DNA from: Bathymodiolus brooksi
Taxonomy: Eukaryota; Mollusca; Bivalvia; Mytilida; Modiolidae
DNA: 64,000 nucleotides
Assembly (NCBI GenBank): GCA_963680875.1
Contig: OY804588.1
Coordinates: 76,098,829-76,162,828 of the forward strand
Direction: 5' to 3'
Positions 53,271 to 63,814 of this stretch are shown piece by piece. The notes beneath the pieces were generated by a model. It did no database searches, had not been told where the DNA came from, and was given only the letters and a program-made list of their open reading frames with translations. The translations under genes and the position numbers were made by a program. The first letter of the stretch is position 1. Every line of letters starts with the position of its first letter.

Positions 53271-53619
53271 GAGAGCGGGCGGTCATGTATACTTGTGTTC
53301 GTGGTATCGATTTTGCTTCGGATTCTATTTTGGAACTGTTCTGACATTGTTGTTTTTTTTTTTTTTTTCATATTGCTACGAATAAAGCGAATACAATTTC
53401 ATCAAATTTTGGAATTACTAAAAATAAATTAGAAATAATATATAAAACGCGTTACGATTATTTGGTTTAGACTTAGAATATTTGTCTTGACACAAAACTA
53501 CCTTGTGTTTCCGGGGTCCCTATCAAATCGTTGATTATTTTAACAATCTGATAATACAATGTAAATAGATTCAAACTCATGTGAAATTAAACAGAGAAGA
53601 TAAACATATTAAATGCACG

Positions 53620-53656
53620 ATGGCGTCGTTACAAGGCAAAGTGACCATAATAACTG
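53620..53656 (+). CDS. SDR gene, exon 1
   Basis: 'cacgATGGCGTCG' begins MASLQGKVTIIT plus the first base of Gly13, then donor 'g|gtaggt'. 'GKVTIITG' is the standard first strand of the classical SDR Rossmann fold, so the ATG is the native start. The seven visible exons join with compatible phases (1, 0, 0, 1, 0, 1, then 2 bases over) into about 186 residues of an expected ~250-260. No signal peptide or transit peptide precedes the fold, so a cytosolic location is likely. The gene spans more than 10 kb because of repeat-filled introns. Confidence 0.9.
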
Positions 53657-53964
53657 GTAGGTGTATATAGGTCATTTATTTATATTGTGATTTTCTTATA
53701 TTTGACCTACAGATTAAAGGCCGATTGAATTGGTAGTGTTAATTGCAGTATTATTAGCGTAGAATAAAATATGTTTATGATTGTTTCGATCACAATGTAT
53801 CCGTGTGTGTGAGTGGAGTGGTCAAGTTACGACCAAATCATATTTGAAAGCTGGACAAATTGGCCCGTTCGATCAGAGGCATGTCTGTATATACCGGTAC
53901 ATGTATATAGGACGTAACCCCTCGTGGTTTTAATTCAGTTTAATTGTCAACAATCTTTTTGCAA

Positions 53965-54175
53965 GGTTTCCTATCATGTTTTCCTTGATAGAGGGTTGCT
54001 GCTAACAAGAGAGGTACTGAGACAAGGGTTCATAGTGGTTAAGTTGAAGTCATCACTTCGAAAGATTTACTGTCGCCACCATGACCTGGTTAACTCATAC
54101 GGAATATATGTGTCACACAATCGCGGATATTTTCCATTCTTCTTATTCATAATCCGGTCGTTTCCTGAATCATGA
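53965..54175 (+). pseudogene. reverse-transcriptase C-terminus remnant in SDR intron 1
   Basis: One open frame reads FLDRGLLLTREVLRQGFIVV, then KLKSSLRKIYCRHHDLVNSY. It is related to 37,085-37,260. A family D copy in minus orientation follows within ~10 bp, suggesting that family D could be the downstream part of the same retroelement. Confidence 0.5.
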
Positions 54176-54179
54176 CTAA

Positions 54180-54445
54180 TCACCGGGTTTGTAGTAAGAG
54201 TAACATGATGGGTACCATATGTGGAGCAGGAACTGCTTACCCTTCCGGAACACATGAGTTCAACACCGGATTTTGGTGGAGTTCGTGTTGTTGGATAGTT
54301 AATTTTCTGTGTAATGTTTCGTAAATCATTGGTTGGTCCTTCTTTCATTTTGTCCTTTTGCTTTTGGCAATTGTGCTATCTGTCCGTTTTCCATGTACGG
54401 CCTCTACTTATCCATTTGGTATCTTTAAACTTTTCGTAAGCTTAT
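54180..54445 (-). repeat. family D (minus), one arm of an inverted pair
   Basis: Near full length. With the plus copy at 54,535-54,785 it forms inverted repeats of ~250 bp separated by ~90 bp. Confidence 0.85.
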
Positions 54446-54534
54446 TTAAATGTAGAACATAATGAAGCTCATAATTTATTATGCACCCAATATTACCCTT
54501 GGCATGCTAATATAGGCAGCACTCTCTTCTACAA

Positions 54535-54785
54535 GAAGAGTTTGAAGATACAAAAGGGGTAATTAGAATCCGTATATCGATGAAGAACAGACAAAACGAT
54601 GGCCAAAATAAAAAGTACAAAAAGACAAACAACGATCTACAAAACATACACATAAAACTTAAGATCGAGAAACACGAACCCCACTAAAACCTGGGGGTGA
54701 ACTCAGGTGCTCCGGAAGGGTAGGTAGTTCCTGCTCTCCTAGTGACACCCGTCATGCTAATCTAGTTACAAACCCGGTGATAAAT
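54535..54785 (+). repeat. family D (plus), other arm of the inverted pair
   Basis: It extends past 'gacacccgtcatgctaatct' into 'agttacaaacccggtgataa', a 3' block shared with the minus copy's outer flank. Confidence 0.85.
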
Positions 54786-54932
54786 CGTGAATGAGGAAAG
54801 AAAGGACCGGGAAGCATTATACGCATTTTCCTTTATCTTATGATTAAGAGTAAAACTTACTTCTCGACATTTTACAAATGTATATATCCCGCAAGTCACA
54901 ATAAAAGCACCAGGACTATTTTTATTACGTAG

Positions 54933-55072
54933 GAGCCAGTTCTGGTATTGGAGAAGTTACAGCTCTACTGTTTGCTGACAACAAGGCAAAACTGGTCTTA
55001 GCAGCCAGAAATGTAGAAAACCTAGAAAGAGTATCTACGTTGTGTCAGACAAGGGGTGCATCAAAGGAAGAT
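54933..55072 (+). CDS. SDR gene, exon 2 (cofactor-binding motif)
   Basis: Acceptor 'ttattacgtag', donor 'gat|gtaagt'. It encodes GASSGIGEVTALLFADNKAK and LVLAARNVENLERV. Together with exon 1 this gives TGASSGIG (residues 12-19), the dinucleotide-binding loop. The Arg after 'LAA' at the end of strand 2 favours NADP(H) over NAD(H) in this family (inference). Confidence 0.93.
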
Positions 55073-55204
55073 GTAAGTAAACGTCCACCAGGTAATACGT
55101 TGGCCCCTTTAGAATGCTATATTTAGAATAAATTATGATATTCCATTTTCATCATTATTTGTTTATCATCTCATGTCATTTCGGCTCGATTCCCGCTAGA
55201 AAAT

Positions 55205-55450
55205 AAACATTAAAGACAACCGAAAGGACAATCATATGGAGAATACATACTGAGAGTGTTTCCCCCCATACATTTCTACTTTTCGGTAAGAATTCGTTAA
55301 GAAGACAAACAAAAATAACACAATACAGAAAACTTAAACAATGAGCATCACGGATCTGAACAAAAACCAATAGGGTGTGTACCGAAGGGTAACCAGTTCT
55401 TGTTTCTTATAAGACAACCACCGCCGTGTTTTTTAGATAGTTAATTCCAG
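55205..55450 (+). repeat. diverged dispersed repeat related to family D
   Basis: Blocks 'gaagacaaacaaaaataaca' and 'aacttaaacaatgagcatca', then 'accgaagggtaaccagttct' and 'accaccgccgtgtt', in the family D order. Confidence 0.5.
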
Positions 55451-55674
55451 CAAGAGTATTGTCGTTGATAGAGGAAATAACGATATCTACTTAAAAAATG
55501 GAAAATATCCATCGCCATTTGAGAAATGGATAGTTCTTAACTGTCAAGCAGTTCACCATGACGACAGCATTTATTGTTTCTATGTAGCATAAAGCGAGAG
55601 AACACCATTTTAAAGTGTTTATCCGCGGACTGTTCTTTATGTGAACTATCACATACAAAATCTAACTAAGAGTG

Positions 55675-55775
55675 TTAGTCTAGTACAAGTCGGGCACCAT
55701 CAGCTCATCGAAATGATGATATATAGCTGTAAATTCTTCCATTGGCATTAAACAACAATCACTCTCTGTTTTGGT
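55675..55775 (+). mobile_element. SINE family B tail fragment
   Basis: 'gatgatatatagctgtaaat' ... 'ggcattaaacaacaatcact'. Confidence 0.65.
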
Positions 55776-55777
55776 CA

Positions 55778-55838
55778 TTGTATTGTCTGTCCTGAGGTTT
55801 ACGGCTTCTGATAACCCCTTTGGTATTTCCAAACATTT
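55778..55838 (-). repeat. family D fragment (minus)
   Basis: 'ttttggtcattgtattgtct' ... 'acggcttctgataacccctt' ... 'tggtatttccaaac': a single unit equivalent to the 62 bp repeat of the large array. Confidence 0.8.
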
Positions 55839-56134
55839 CTAACAACAGCATTTTGATTACAGTTCCTCATAGCATACACATAATGTGCGCGAGTGTAACA
55901 TTTAAAACTATAAAACTTATAGCATACATAGTCACACACGACAGATGATCGTTTAATACGGGTAAGATAACAAAGGATATTCTAAAAAGTATAATGAAAT
56001 CAGGGTCATATAAAAATATAAAAAACATATAAGTTTTATTGTCAGTGTTACCATGTAATGATATCATGTGTCTTTCTATAATTTATACAGGAATATACAA
56101 TTTAGTTAATAATATGAGAAAGGCAGCCTGTTTG

Positions 56135-56492
56135 AAGGACGAAGTCCTAAAATTACAATAATACGATGATCTGTACAAGTTATTATCCTTTATTTTGAAT
56201 GAATTTTGTAGCCGATTTGTTATGGCTGTTTCGTTCATTTTACCTACTTACGCCGCTCTTCCGTCGGGAGATTCGTAGAAAGAGATTTTTTTATTAGAAT
56301 TTTATTTCAAGTTTATTTCGATTTTGCATAGAGTAAACAATTAAAGAATTGGGAATTTTTCATTGAAATATATTTCTTTTGCGTTTCTAAATTATCAATT
56401 GATCTATTTTTTAAACTTCCGGTGAACAGATATTTGGCTATCAATATAGAAGGAAACATCGGACAGCCTACCGTTATAAGGACTTCGTCCTT
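56135..56492 (+). mobile_element. MITE with AAGGACGAAGTCCTT ends (copy 2), next to a splice acceptor
   Basis: Opposite orientation to copy 1 at 25,786-26,177, with shared interior blocks such as 'ttgcatagagtaaac'. The right terminal hairpin ends at 56492 and SDR exon 3 starts at 56501. Confidence 0.88.
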
Positions 56493-56500
56493 TATTATAG

Positions 56501-56593
56501 ATTTTAGTTGTTCCTTGTGACGTCACAAAGGAGGAGAACTTGACGTCACTGGTAGAAGAAACAGTTAAGAAGTTTGGTAGGATTGATGTGTTG
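56501..56593 (+). CDS. SDR gene, exon 3
   Basis: Acceptor 'tttattatag', donor 'ttg|gtaggt', 31 codons: ILVVPCDVTKEENLTSLVEE and TVKKFGRIDVL. Asp66 in 'CDVT' is the residue that contacts the adenine ring in classical SDRs. A second AG seven bases downstream ('attttag') would shift the frame, so 56501 is preferred. Confidence 0.9.
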
Positions 56594-56699
56594 GTAGGTA
56601 TATGTGGCGTGTTTAATCAATTTCACATTCATGCAAAGAATGATTATTTGTTGGAAACTCAATACAGGTAATTAAATTACACTAAATACATGAAATCAA

Positions 56700-56815
56700 A
56701 TTGCACTTTGTGGTATTCTCCGGGTACTCCGGTTTCCTCCACCAATAAAACTGACAGCCATGATGTTACTGAAATATTGTTAAAAGTGGCGTTAAACACC
56801 ATTAACCAACCAACC
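56700..56815 (+). mobile_element. SINE family A, 3' half
   Basis: 'tgtggtattctccgggtact' to 'ggcgttaaacaccattaacc' and then '(aacc)n'. Confidence 0.85.
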
Positions 56816-57304
56816 AACCTGAAATTGTTCTCATCACAGTTAATTAATTTACCTGATAGCTTGATTGTTTGTTGCTTTATGTCCAGTGGCAAATTAAACA
56901 TGTATATTCGGGGAGAATAATAGAAATAGGCGAGACATATGATAAACAAGATAAACAGGCGAACGACGTTTGCTTAACTGTCACTGAAAACGAATGGAGA
57001 GATGGGTAGAAACGTTAAAATTATATTCCTATATTACACTCTACGTTTTTATTCTCCCTATTTGTCTTTGTTAGCGCAGCCGGTCACCATTTTCGTATAT
57101 GGACCGGTAGTATATGGACAGAAGCTTCGGTCCATATAATATTTTTTTGGTGACGGACCGGTCCATATACTGCCATATGACCCTCAGTGCCATGAACTAT
57201 TTGCTATTTGCTGTACATATTACATGTATTATTTACCTATGATAAATTTATATAATTAGAATGTGTATTACATGTATTATATATCTGTGATAAATGTCTG
57301 CAGT

Positions 57305-57558
57305 CAATGCCGGATGTAGGACACATGAGGCCCTGTGCTAGTTAATGAGGCCCCTTACTTGGGCCCTGAAGTAGGTAGACCCGGTAGTCCTACACAGGCA
57401 GTCAAGCATACATGCTCAGGAAATTTAGGAATAGTTAAAATATTACGCTATATTAGGTCATACATGTACACTACGTTTTATGGCAGGAAGATTCCCCTTC
57501 CTGGCCAACGGGGCTCTGTGCTTAAGCACACCTAAGCACAGTGGTAAATCCGGCACTG
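57305..57558. mobile_element. hAT-like MITE, 254 bp, perfect 8 bp target duplication
   Basis: Ends 'caatgccggatgtagg' and the complement of 'taaatccggcactg'. 'tctgcagt' is duplicated exactly at 57297-57304 and 57559-57566. 'gaggccctgtgctagttaa' and its partner 'gtgcttaagcacac' lie subterminally. It is in SDR intron 3. Confidence 0.9.
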
Positions 57559-57627
57559 TCTGCAGTTAGAATGTGTAAATATAATAAAAATAATCTCTCA
57601 CAGTTACGATTTGAGAGGATATTCTCC

Positions 57628-57665
57628 TATCCACCACCCGAGGACGCTTAGGGTGGGTATGTGGG
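57628..57665. repeat. short palindrome with core 'gaggacgcttag'
   Basis: 'tccaccacccgaggacgctt' 'agggtgggta': arms 'ccaccc/gggtgg' around a core similar to that at 47.1 kb. Confidence 0.55.
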
Positions 57666-58034
57666 CAAGGCCCTGCGAATGCAACCAGTACCCAGTTAGA
57701 TAATTTTAGTATTCATCTATATAGATTTTACTATCGCCATATATTGTAGCTCGAGAGATAATAAAATAATAACGAACGGTTGTAAAATTTGAAGATGTAC
57801 AACATAGAAGGAAATCATATCTGGAACTAACGGTAAACACAGTTGTTGATCAACTATTTAAATAAAGCTGTTCGTTGTATAAACTCACGAAAATCTTATT
57901 TTCAAACAAATTGGTAATAAGTTTACTGAACAGAAAAGGCATGTCTGATTCAAGCATTAAATAAAAATGATCAGTTTGTTTTCGTAAAATACATAGGAAT
58001 TCGGTAGTACCAATCAATTGAATGGCATATCACT

Positions 58035-58270
58035 GAGTTTGTAACAAGTGTAGCACGACGGGTGCCACTAGTGGAGCAAGAACTGATAATCCCCGGAAAG
58101 CACTTAAGTTCATCCCAATTTTCCCTGTGGGTTTGTGTTACCCAATCTGTAGCTTTCTGTGGAGTGTTTTACAGATCATTGATTGTCTCTTTTTCCTTTT
58201 TCTTTCACTGTATTGTGTGTCCTTCTTCCAATTACAACCCCTGATCACCTCATTGGTATCTTCAATTTTT
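58035..58270 (-). repeat. family D (minus) in SDR intron 3
   Basis: 'gtagcacgacgggtgccact' to 'cctcattggtatcttcaatt'. It lies immediately upstream of exon 4, and its pyrimidine-rich end forms part of the polypyrimidine tract. Confidence 0.88.
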
Positions 58271-58292
58271 TTCTGTCTTCTGATCATTACAG

Positions 58293-58431
58293 ATAAACAA
58301 TGCTGGTAAAGGAGCGTTAAGTAATGTGATGGAGGCCTCCACTGAACTCCTGGACGACATAATGGACGTCAACTTTAAATCAATTTATAACCTATCTAGG
58401 CTATGTGTACCTCACCTCATCAAAACTCAAG
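58293..58431 (+). CDS. SDR gene, exon 4 (NNAG motif)
   Basis: Acceptor 'tgatcattacag', donor 'cag|gtatgt'. It encodes INNAGKGALSNVMEASTELL, DDIMDVNFKSIYNLSRLCVP and HLIKTQ. NNAG (92-95) stabilises the central sheet. Asn117 in 'DVNFKS' is the fourth member of the catalytic tetrad. Confidence 0.95.
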
Positions 58432-58519
58432 GTATGTTAAACCAGTCTTTATATACTTAAGGTATGCTAAGCCAGTTTTTACTTACGAATTTTGTAGATT
58501 TATTGGATTGGTTTGTTGG

Positions 58520-58765
58520 TTTTATGGTGTTTAACGCCACTGTCAACAATATTTCAGTTATATCGTGGCAGTCAGTTTTCTTGTTGGAAGAAACTGAAGG
58601 ATCCAGAGAAAACCACCGACCTGCCGCAAGTCACTGACCAAATTTATCACATAATGTTGCACACCTGAGCGGGAGTCGAACCCACAACATCAGTGGTGAT
58701 AGACACTGATTGCTTAAGTAGTTGTATATTCCAACTACCATGCGATCACAGCCACGACGGCCCTG
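58520..58765 (-). mobile_element. SINE family A (minus) in SDR intron 4
   Basis: Runs from 'atggtgtttaacgccactgt' to 'aactaccatgcgatcacagc', full length. Confidence 0.9.
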
Positions 58766-59156
58766 TATATTGGTTTGTGAAACCGTTGTTCTAAAGTGCA
58801 ATTATTATGAAGCGCAGTATACGTAGTAGTGCATCATGTAAGAAAGATATGTCTTTCAGCGCTTTTACAACCCAATAAAACTGCAAATATTTCATTCAAT
58901 ACTTTATAATTACGTTTTTACAGTATTGAGCACAATTGAAATTATTATTTGTTTTATTATTCCACATTTTCAACCATTATTATTGTGCATTGTTATTAGT
59001 TTTTATGACATTGGAAAATAGTTAACGTAAGTGGGAGTGGTTTTTATGGTTGTGCGCTTCAAGTTGACTGGTGAAGCTTCACTTGCTTCACCTCACATGT
59101 CAAACTTTTGATTTATCACACGGAGCTTTCTTAATACAATGAAATATAACATAGTT

Positions 59157-59436
59157 CAGGGGCGGATCCAGGATTTCAAGTTAGGGGGGGCGCACTTAAA
59201 AAAATTGCGCAGAGCAGAGGGAGGCGCGAAAATTTTTGGGGTATTTCATGTGAAAAATCACGATTTTACGCCAAAAAAAATCATATTTTTACCAATTTTA
59301 GGGGGGGCGCGCGAAATTTTTGGGGTATTTCATGTGAAAAATCACGATTTTACGCCAACAAAAAATCATATTTTTACCAATTTTAGGGGGGGCGCGCGCC
59401 GGGTGCGCCCCCCCCCTCCCCTGAATCCGCCCCTGT
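59157..59436. mobile_element. hAT-like MITE, CAGGGGCGGATCC family, longest copy
   Basis: Ends 'caggggcggatccaggattt' and 'tgaatccgcccctg'. It has an internal direct duplication of about 80 bp (the 'tttttggggtatttcatgtg' block occurs twice). Confidence 0.9.
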
Positions 59437-59658
59437 AGTTATGTATTGATAATGTGTGATATATCTTTCTCATCAAGTGTTTACGCTATTAATATTTCTA
59501 TCCATTAAATGAACAACAAAAGATACCACGTCATCCAAACTCCAATAAACAAAATCGTACATGTAGAAACAGAGACCCAATTGATACCTCTAACACATAT
59601 ACATGACTGCGTCCTTTTCTGGTGTTAAAAATGGTTAGATTAAGCTAGTGTTGTGAGC

Positions 59659-59939
59659 TTAAGGTGGTACCATACACTACAGGGAGATAACTCTTTAAAA
59701 TCAGTTGAACGTTTTGATCATATGATGTTTGCATGCAGATTGCAAGCATCTCGGTGATCAAAATGTCAGAGAGAAAAGCTGCTATGTGGCTAGTGAATTT
59801 ATAGCTCTGAGTCTGTTGGTTGGAATTTGTTAAAATTTTGATATTTATTACAGTGGATATATTCAAACACACTGCCAAAAAAATAAGAAAATTAAACGAG
59901 CAGATCAAAATTTACCTGAAGTGTATGGTACCACCTTAA
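59659..59939. mobile_element. TTAA-flanked MITE (piggyBac-like)
   Basis: TTAA at 59659-59662 and at 59936-59939 encloses TIRs 'ggtggtaccatacact'. TTAA target sites are the hallmark of piggyBac. The element lies in SDR intron 4 next to a family D copy. Confidence 0.82.
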
Positions 59940-59941
59940 GA

Positions 59942-60118
59942 AGAATTTGAAGATACCAAAGGGTAATCAGAATCCGTATATTGAAGAAGACCAGACACCA
60001 CAATGGCCAAAAGAAAAAGTACAAAAAGGAGAAACATCGATCTAAAAACATACATATAAAACTAAAGATCGAGTAACACGAACATCACTAAAAACTGGGG
60101 GTGCTCCGTAAGGGTAAG
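59942..60118 (+). repeat. family D (plus) in SDR intron 4
   Basis: 'tttgaagataccaaagggta' to 'gtgctccgtaagggtaagc'. The final block is missing. Confidence 0.88.
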
Positions 60119-60243
60119 CTTTCTTTTTAATGAAATCGTGTAGTCATGCAAGTCATTAAATGATATAGAATTTAATTATTTTCGAAGATTAAAATCTACT
60201 TTTTTGTTCATAATACTAAAACTATATCAACATATTTATATAG

Positions 60244-60284
60244 GATCAATCGTCAATGTATCAAGCATAGCAGGTCAGCGTGCT
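60244..60284 (+). CDS. SDR gene, exon 5 (catalytic serine)
   Basis: A 41 bp exon with acceptor 'tttatatag' and donor 'gct|gtaagt'. It encodes the end of Gly137 and SIVNVSSIAGQRA. Ser144 lies 13 residues before Tyr157, the standard spacing. Confidence 0.93.
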
Positions 60285-60402
60285 GTAAGTAGTATTATCA
60301 TATTTAGTATGTTCAGTAATCATTATGCATAATAAAATGAAAAATAAAAAAATACCACAGTTCCAAAACCAAACTGAACAATAGTTCACTGGAGTAAAGC
60401 TG

Positions 60403-60453
60403 ATGACCGTAACTGTAATTACGGTCATCCCAAGATGGCGGACGTGGAATCAG
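60403..60453 (+). promoter_or_regulatory. ATGACCGTAA palindrome and a YY1-like 'caagATGGCGGAC' with a following donor
   Basis: 'atgaccgtaa' pairs with 'ttacggtcat' (60403-60428), and two more 'atgaccgtaa' copies occur at about 60,613-60,645. Then ATG at 60435 reads MADVES and is followed by a consensus donor at 60454. This looks like a tiny first coding exon, but nothing downstream is assigned to it. Confidence 0.25.
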
Positions 60454-60746
60454 GTAAGAATCTTTTTTGTCGATTAAATTGTTTCTATAATATATTTTAA
60501 ATGGCACATGCATTGGTACGATAGGAATCTATGAACTTATCACAAGGAAATCACAAATTACGACTGAAAAATGTATATGAAAGAGAAAATCCGATTTAAA
60601 AAAATCGCTAACATGACCGTAACTGAAAACTGAGATGACCGTAATTGCACCGCCGATGAATAGTTGGAATATTTTAAACCATTAACACATATATTCATGA
60701 CTGCTCATATTCCTGGATTGGTACAACCACTTCAATAAAACGTCAC

Positions 60747-60962
60747 GTGCAATCAGTGCCTGTCACCACTAAAGTTGGGAGTTCGAAACCAGTTCATGGC
60801 GAGGTGTATTCGATACAGCATTATGTGATAAGGTTTATCAGTGATTTCCAACAGGTCGGTGATTTTCCCCGTCTACTCTAGTTTCCTCAACCAATAATGC
60901 TGACTGCCACGATATAACTGGAATAGTGTCGAAGATGGCGTTAAACACAATAAACTTAAACC
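60747..60962 (+). mobile_element. SINE family A copy in SDR intron 5
   Basis: 'gcaatcagtgcctgtcacca' to 'gatggcgttaaacacaataa'. Its AATAAA is mutated to AATAAT. Confidence 0.88.
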
Positions 60963-61659
60963 AAAATCATAAACCTCAATAAAAAGTGACCGAGTATTCC
61001 TGGTTTTGTGGGCATACATAATATCCCCTGTTATTGAAATGATGTGGTCTTGCAAGTGTTAGAACAGATATATTTACCAGAAACATGGTTTATAATTGAG
61101 ATCCAGAAACAATTATAAAACCAAATATTATATGCAGAATATTTGAACTGGACCAACCCGCCTGAAATACTAAACAGATGTTACTCTGTCAGGTAATTAC
61201 TAAAGAGGAACAACTCGTATTTACCCCGCCATTTTTTTTATTGAAGTGCCTGTAGCAAGACAGAAAAAGTGAACAACCATGTATATATGTGGTAAGGGTA
61301 TCGATTTTGCCACTTTCAACGACTTTGATATTTGATTTTGGATTTGTTTCGACAGTGTGGTATTTTTCGCTAAATATTACTTGATCCTCTAGAACCAATG
61401 ATACACAGGTTACAGAGTCTGAGGGTTCAAATTAATAAATACATATTATTACATCAATTATCAAACTTATATGTGTATAGTAAATATTTGTAACATGAAT
61501 GCATTCTTTTCCATTGATCTTTTTTATGGTTTATATACCAGAATGTAAGCAACAGCTAAGAACTATACAATAATATATGCAGATACGAAATATTGGACAC
61601 TTTAAATCTGGGATGTAGTTTTATTACTCTCAGAGAGCCGTGCAATAACCAACGGCATC

Positions 61660-61702
61660 AATCGTAACTACTCGGCCATTCTCGCTACCCTGCAAATAAA
61701 TA
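61660..61702. mobile_element. solo end of the 12,990-13,321 MITE family
   Basis: 'caatcgtaactactcggcca' ... 'cgctaccctgcaaataa' matches one TIR. The opposite end is absent nearby. Confidence 0.85.
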
Positions 61703-62444
61703 TTACACAAAATGCTAATATTAATAGAAATGTGATGGGGTTTTCAAGAACTAATTTACATAATTTACGAATAGCTTCAGTTTCTTTGTATTAAATAACG
61801 ATGACAGTGCAAATACGGTTGGCTTTTTGAAGAAAAAAAAATTGAAATTAAAAATTAGATATACATTATAATACATAATGATATTAATAAACCCTCTCGT
61901 GAGATTGACATAGCTGACACAGTATGCAAGTGACAGTAAACGTTAGAGACTACCGAAATGCCAATCAAAACTGGACAATCCAGAGAAACTGGCAACATAG
62001 TGTACACAAGACGAAGGCGAACAAAACAAAAACGGTACGCAATATGTGTAGGAAACCACTACACACAAACAAACAAAAATAACGTCAATAAAACATGAGC
62101 CCTCCTACAAGTTACAGTAAACGATATCAGAAGATCTAACTGTTCTTCTATTTGAGATGTTTCCAATTTAAACTTTCTAATAATAATATCAGATATAAGG
62201 GGTTGGGATCCTACAAACCGGTTTAGCTCCGCCATATTTTTGTCTGTCTCAAGCCTGGATTTCCAACGTCATATGTCGTGGTCTTTGTTGTGTTTAAGTG
62301 TCTGAGGTCAGAGGTAGTTGTTCTTTTTGTTGATAAATGGCATATTGTTCACTATCACTGTTTAAACCCCTTGTACTCTTTCCTTAACGACTTTCAAAAT
62401 TAGAATTTTCATGTTCAATTAATTTTAGCAATGTATTGCAAGAA

Positions 62445-62625
62445 GAAGAATCCGAAGATACAAAAGAGGAGAATCCGTAAATCGAAGAAGCTGAAGTACA
62501 GACAAAGCAGTGGCCAAAAGAAAAAGGACAAAAGGACAAACAACGATCTACGCGAACCCCACTAAAACCCGGGGGTGAACTCAGGTGCTCCGTAAGAGTA
62601 ATCAGTTCCTGCTTTCGCATCATCG
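62445..62625 (+). repeat. family D (plus) in SDR intron 5
   Basis: 'gaagatacaaaagaggagaa' to 'gctccgtaagagtaatcagt'. There is a deletion between 'acgatctac' and 'gcgaaccccac'. Confidence 0.85.
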
Positions 62626-62736
62626 TAATAACCGTCGTTAGTATCATAATTTGTTTTGTCAGAATTTTGAATTTGTTGCTCGAAACGGTTTTCTCACTGT
62701 GTTCAACTTTCTCATAAATATGTTTGTATATTTAAG

Positions 62737-62806
62737 GGTCCTAAAATATCTGCATATTGTATATCCAAGGCAGCGTTGGATATGTTCACACGTTTATTAG
62801 CTTTAG
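62737..62806 (+). CDS. SDR gene, exon 6 (YxxxK active site)
   Basis: Acceptor 'tatatttaag', donor 'tag|gtaagt'. It encodes GPKISAYCISKAALDMFTRL and LAL. Tyr157 and Lys161 form the YxxxK catalytic pair, which with Ser144 and Asn117 completes the tetrad. Confidence 0.95.
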
Positions 62807-62814
62807 GTAAGTGA

Positions 62815-63075
62815 GTGTTAGGGTGTTTAACGCCACTTTCAACAATATTTCAGTCATATTGTGGCGGTGAGCTTTATTGATGGAAGAAACCGGAGTACCC
62901 GGAGAAAACCACCGACCTGCCGCAAATCACTGACAAACTTTATCACAATGTTGCATCGAGAATACCCACCTTCGCTGGACTCGAACTCAAATGTTAGTGG
63001 TGATAGGCACTGATTGCACAGGTAGTTGTAAGTAAATCCAACTACCATACGATCACGGCCACGACGACACCTGTT
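62815..63075 (-). mobile_element. SINE family A (minus) in SDR intron 6
   Basis: Tail at 62819 ('gggtgtttaacgccactttc'), head at 63040-63065 ('aactaccatacgatcacggc'). Full length. Confidence 0.92.
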
Positions 63076-63139
63076 TAGGTCAGTGTATAGTTATATACAT
63101 ATAAAAAAAAGTTAACTGGTTTAAAAATAAAAATGTAGA

Positions 63140-63290
63140 TCTCAAATGTAGTGCACATGACGCGTTTCTCAAATAAGCTTCATCAGGTACACTTAAAGTC
63201 AATAGATGAATAGCCAGATAATTTACAGATTTTTGAGAGCAAGAATATTAATGTGCCTTAAATATAAAGCCAAAACCATCTACTGTTACC
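63140..63290 (+). repeat. family E copy in SDR intron 6
   Basis: 'gtgcacatgacgcgtttctc' and 'gcttcatcaggtacacttaa'. Confidence 0.75.
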
Positions 63291-63524
63291 TATGCTTGAT
63301 GGTGGAGAACCTTAGTTTTAATGATAATTACATTATTTGGGAACTGTATATTAAGAAAAAAACATGTTCTGTTATATGAAGCAGAATGTTGAATAACGAA
63401 TGAAATATTTATTTTGCACACGTTGGCTGAGCTTGGAATAAAAAAAAGTACAATTGAGCAATTACAATTAAGATGTACAACCAACTCGGCAATAGGACAA
63501 CTAATTCCATGTTGATAAACAATG

Positions 63525-63612
63525 ATTTGACCCGATTGTGGATCGAACCCACGATGCAGCACTCGTGTCGATAACGCTATTGTCTACAACACCGATGTGA
63601 CCAGTAACGTGT
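63525..63612 (-). mobile_element. SINE family B head only (minus)
   Basis: On the minus strand a B box 'gggttcgatcc' and 'agcgttatcgacacgagtgc' correspond to the family B tRNA-like head. The body and tail are missing. Confidence 0.7.
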
Positions 63613-63745
63613 TCTCATATGGCCACTCGTTGCTGGTTGGAACATTATGTCTCACACAAAAATAGTGTAACATGCACAACAAAAATACAACAAGATTATT
63701 AAAAATTCTATATTAAGAAGCTGATAGTTCAATATTTATTTGTAG

Positions 63746-63782
63746 AACTGGCTCCACAGAAAGTACGTGTCAACTCAGTAAA
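63746..63782 (+). CDS. SDR gene, exon 7 (last visible; gene continues)
   Basis: Acceptor 'tttatttgtag', donor 'aa|gtaagt'. It encodes the end of Glu174, LAPQKVRVNSV and two bases of the next codon (AAY = Asn), the conserved 'A..gIRVNsvnPG' strand that follows the active-site helix in classical SDRs. The PG-motif and the substrate-loop/C-terminal part (~70 residues) must lie right of 64,000. The best general name is a classical SDR, FabG/3-oxoacyl-reductase-like. The substrate cannot be told from the sequence. Confidence 0.92.
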
Positions 63783-63814
63783 GTAAGTTATAATATATAT
63801 TTGTTAATTAGTTA

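Noticed and set aside
57080..57185. 'gtatatggaccggt' inverted words as another core-type palindrome
   Set aside because: The arms pair only in short blocks and the centre lacks the CTCG...CTCRG core, so it was not counted in the palindrome family.
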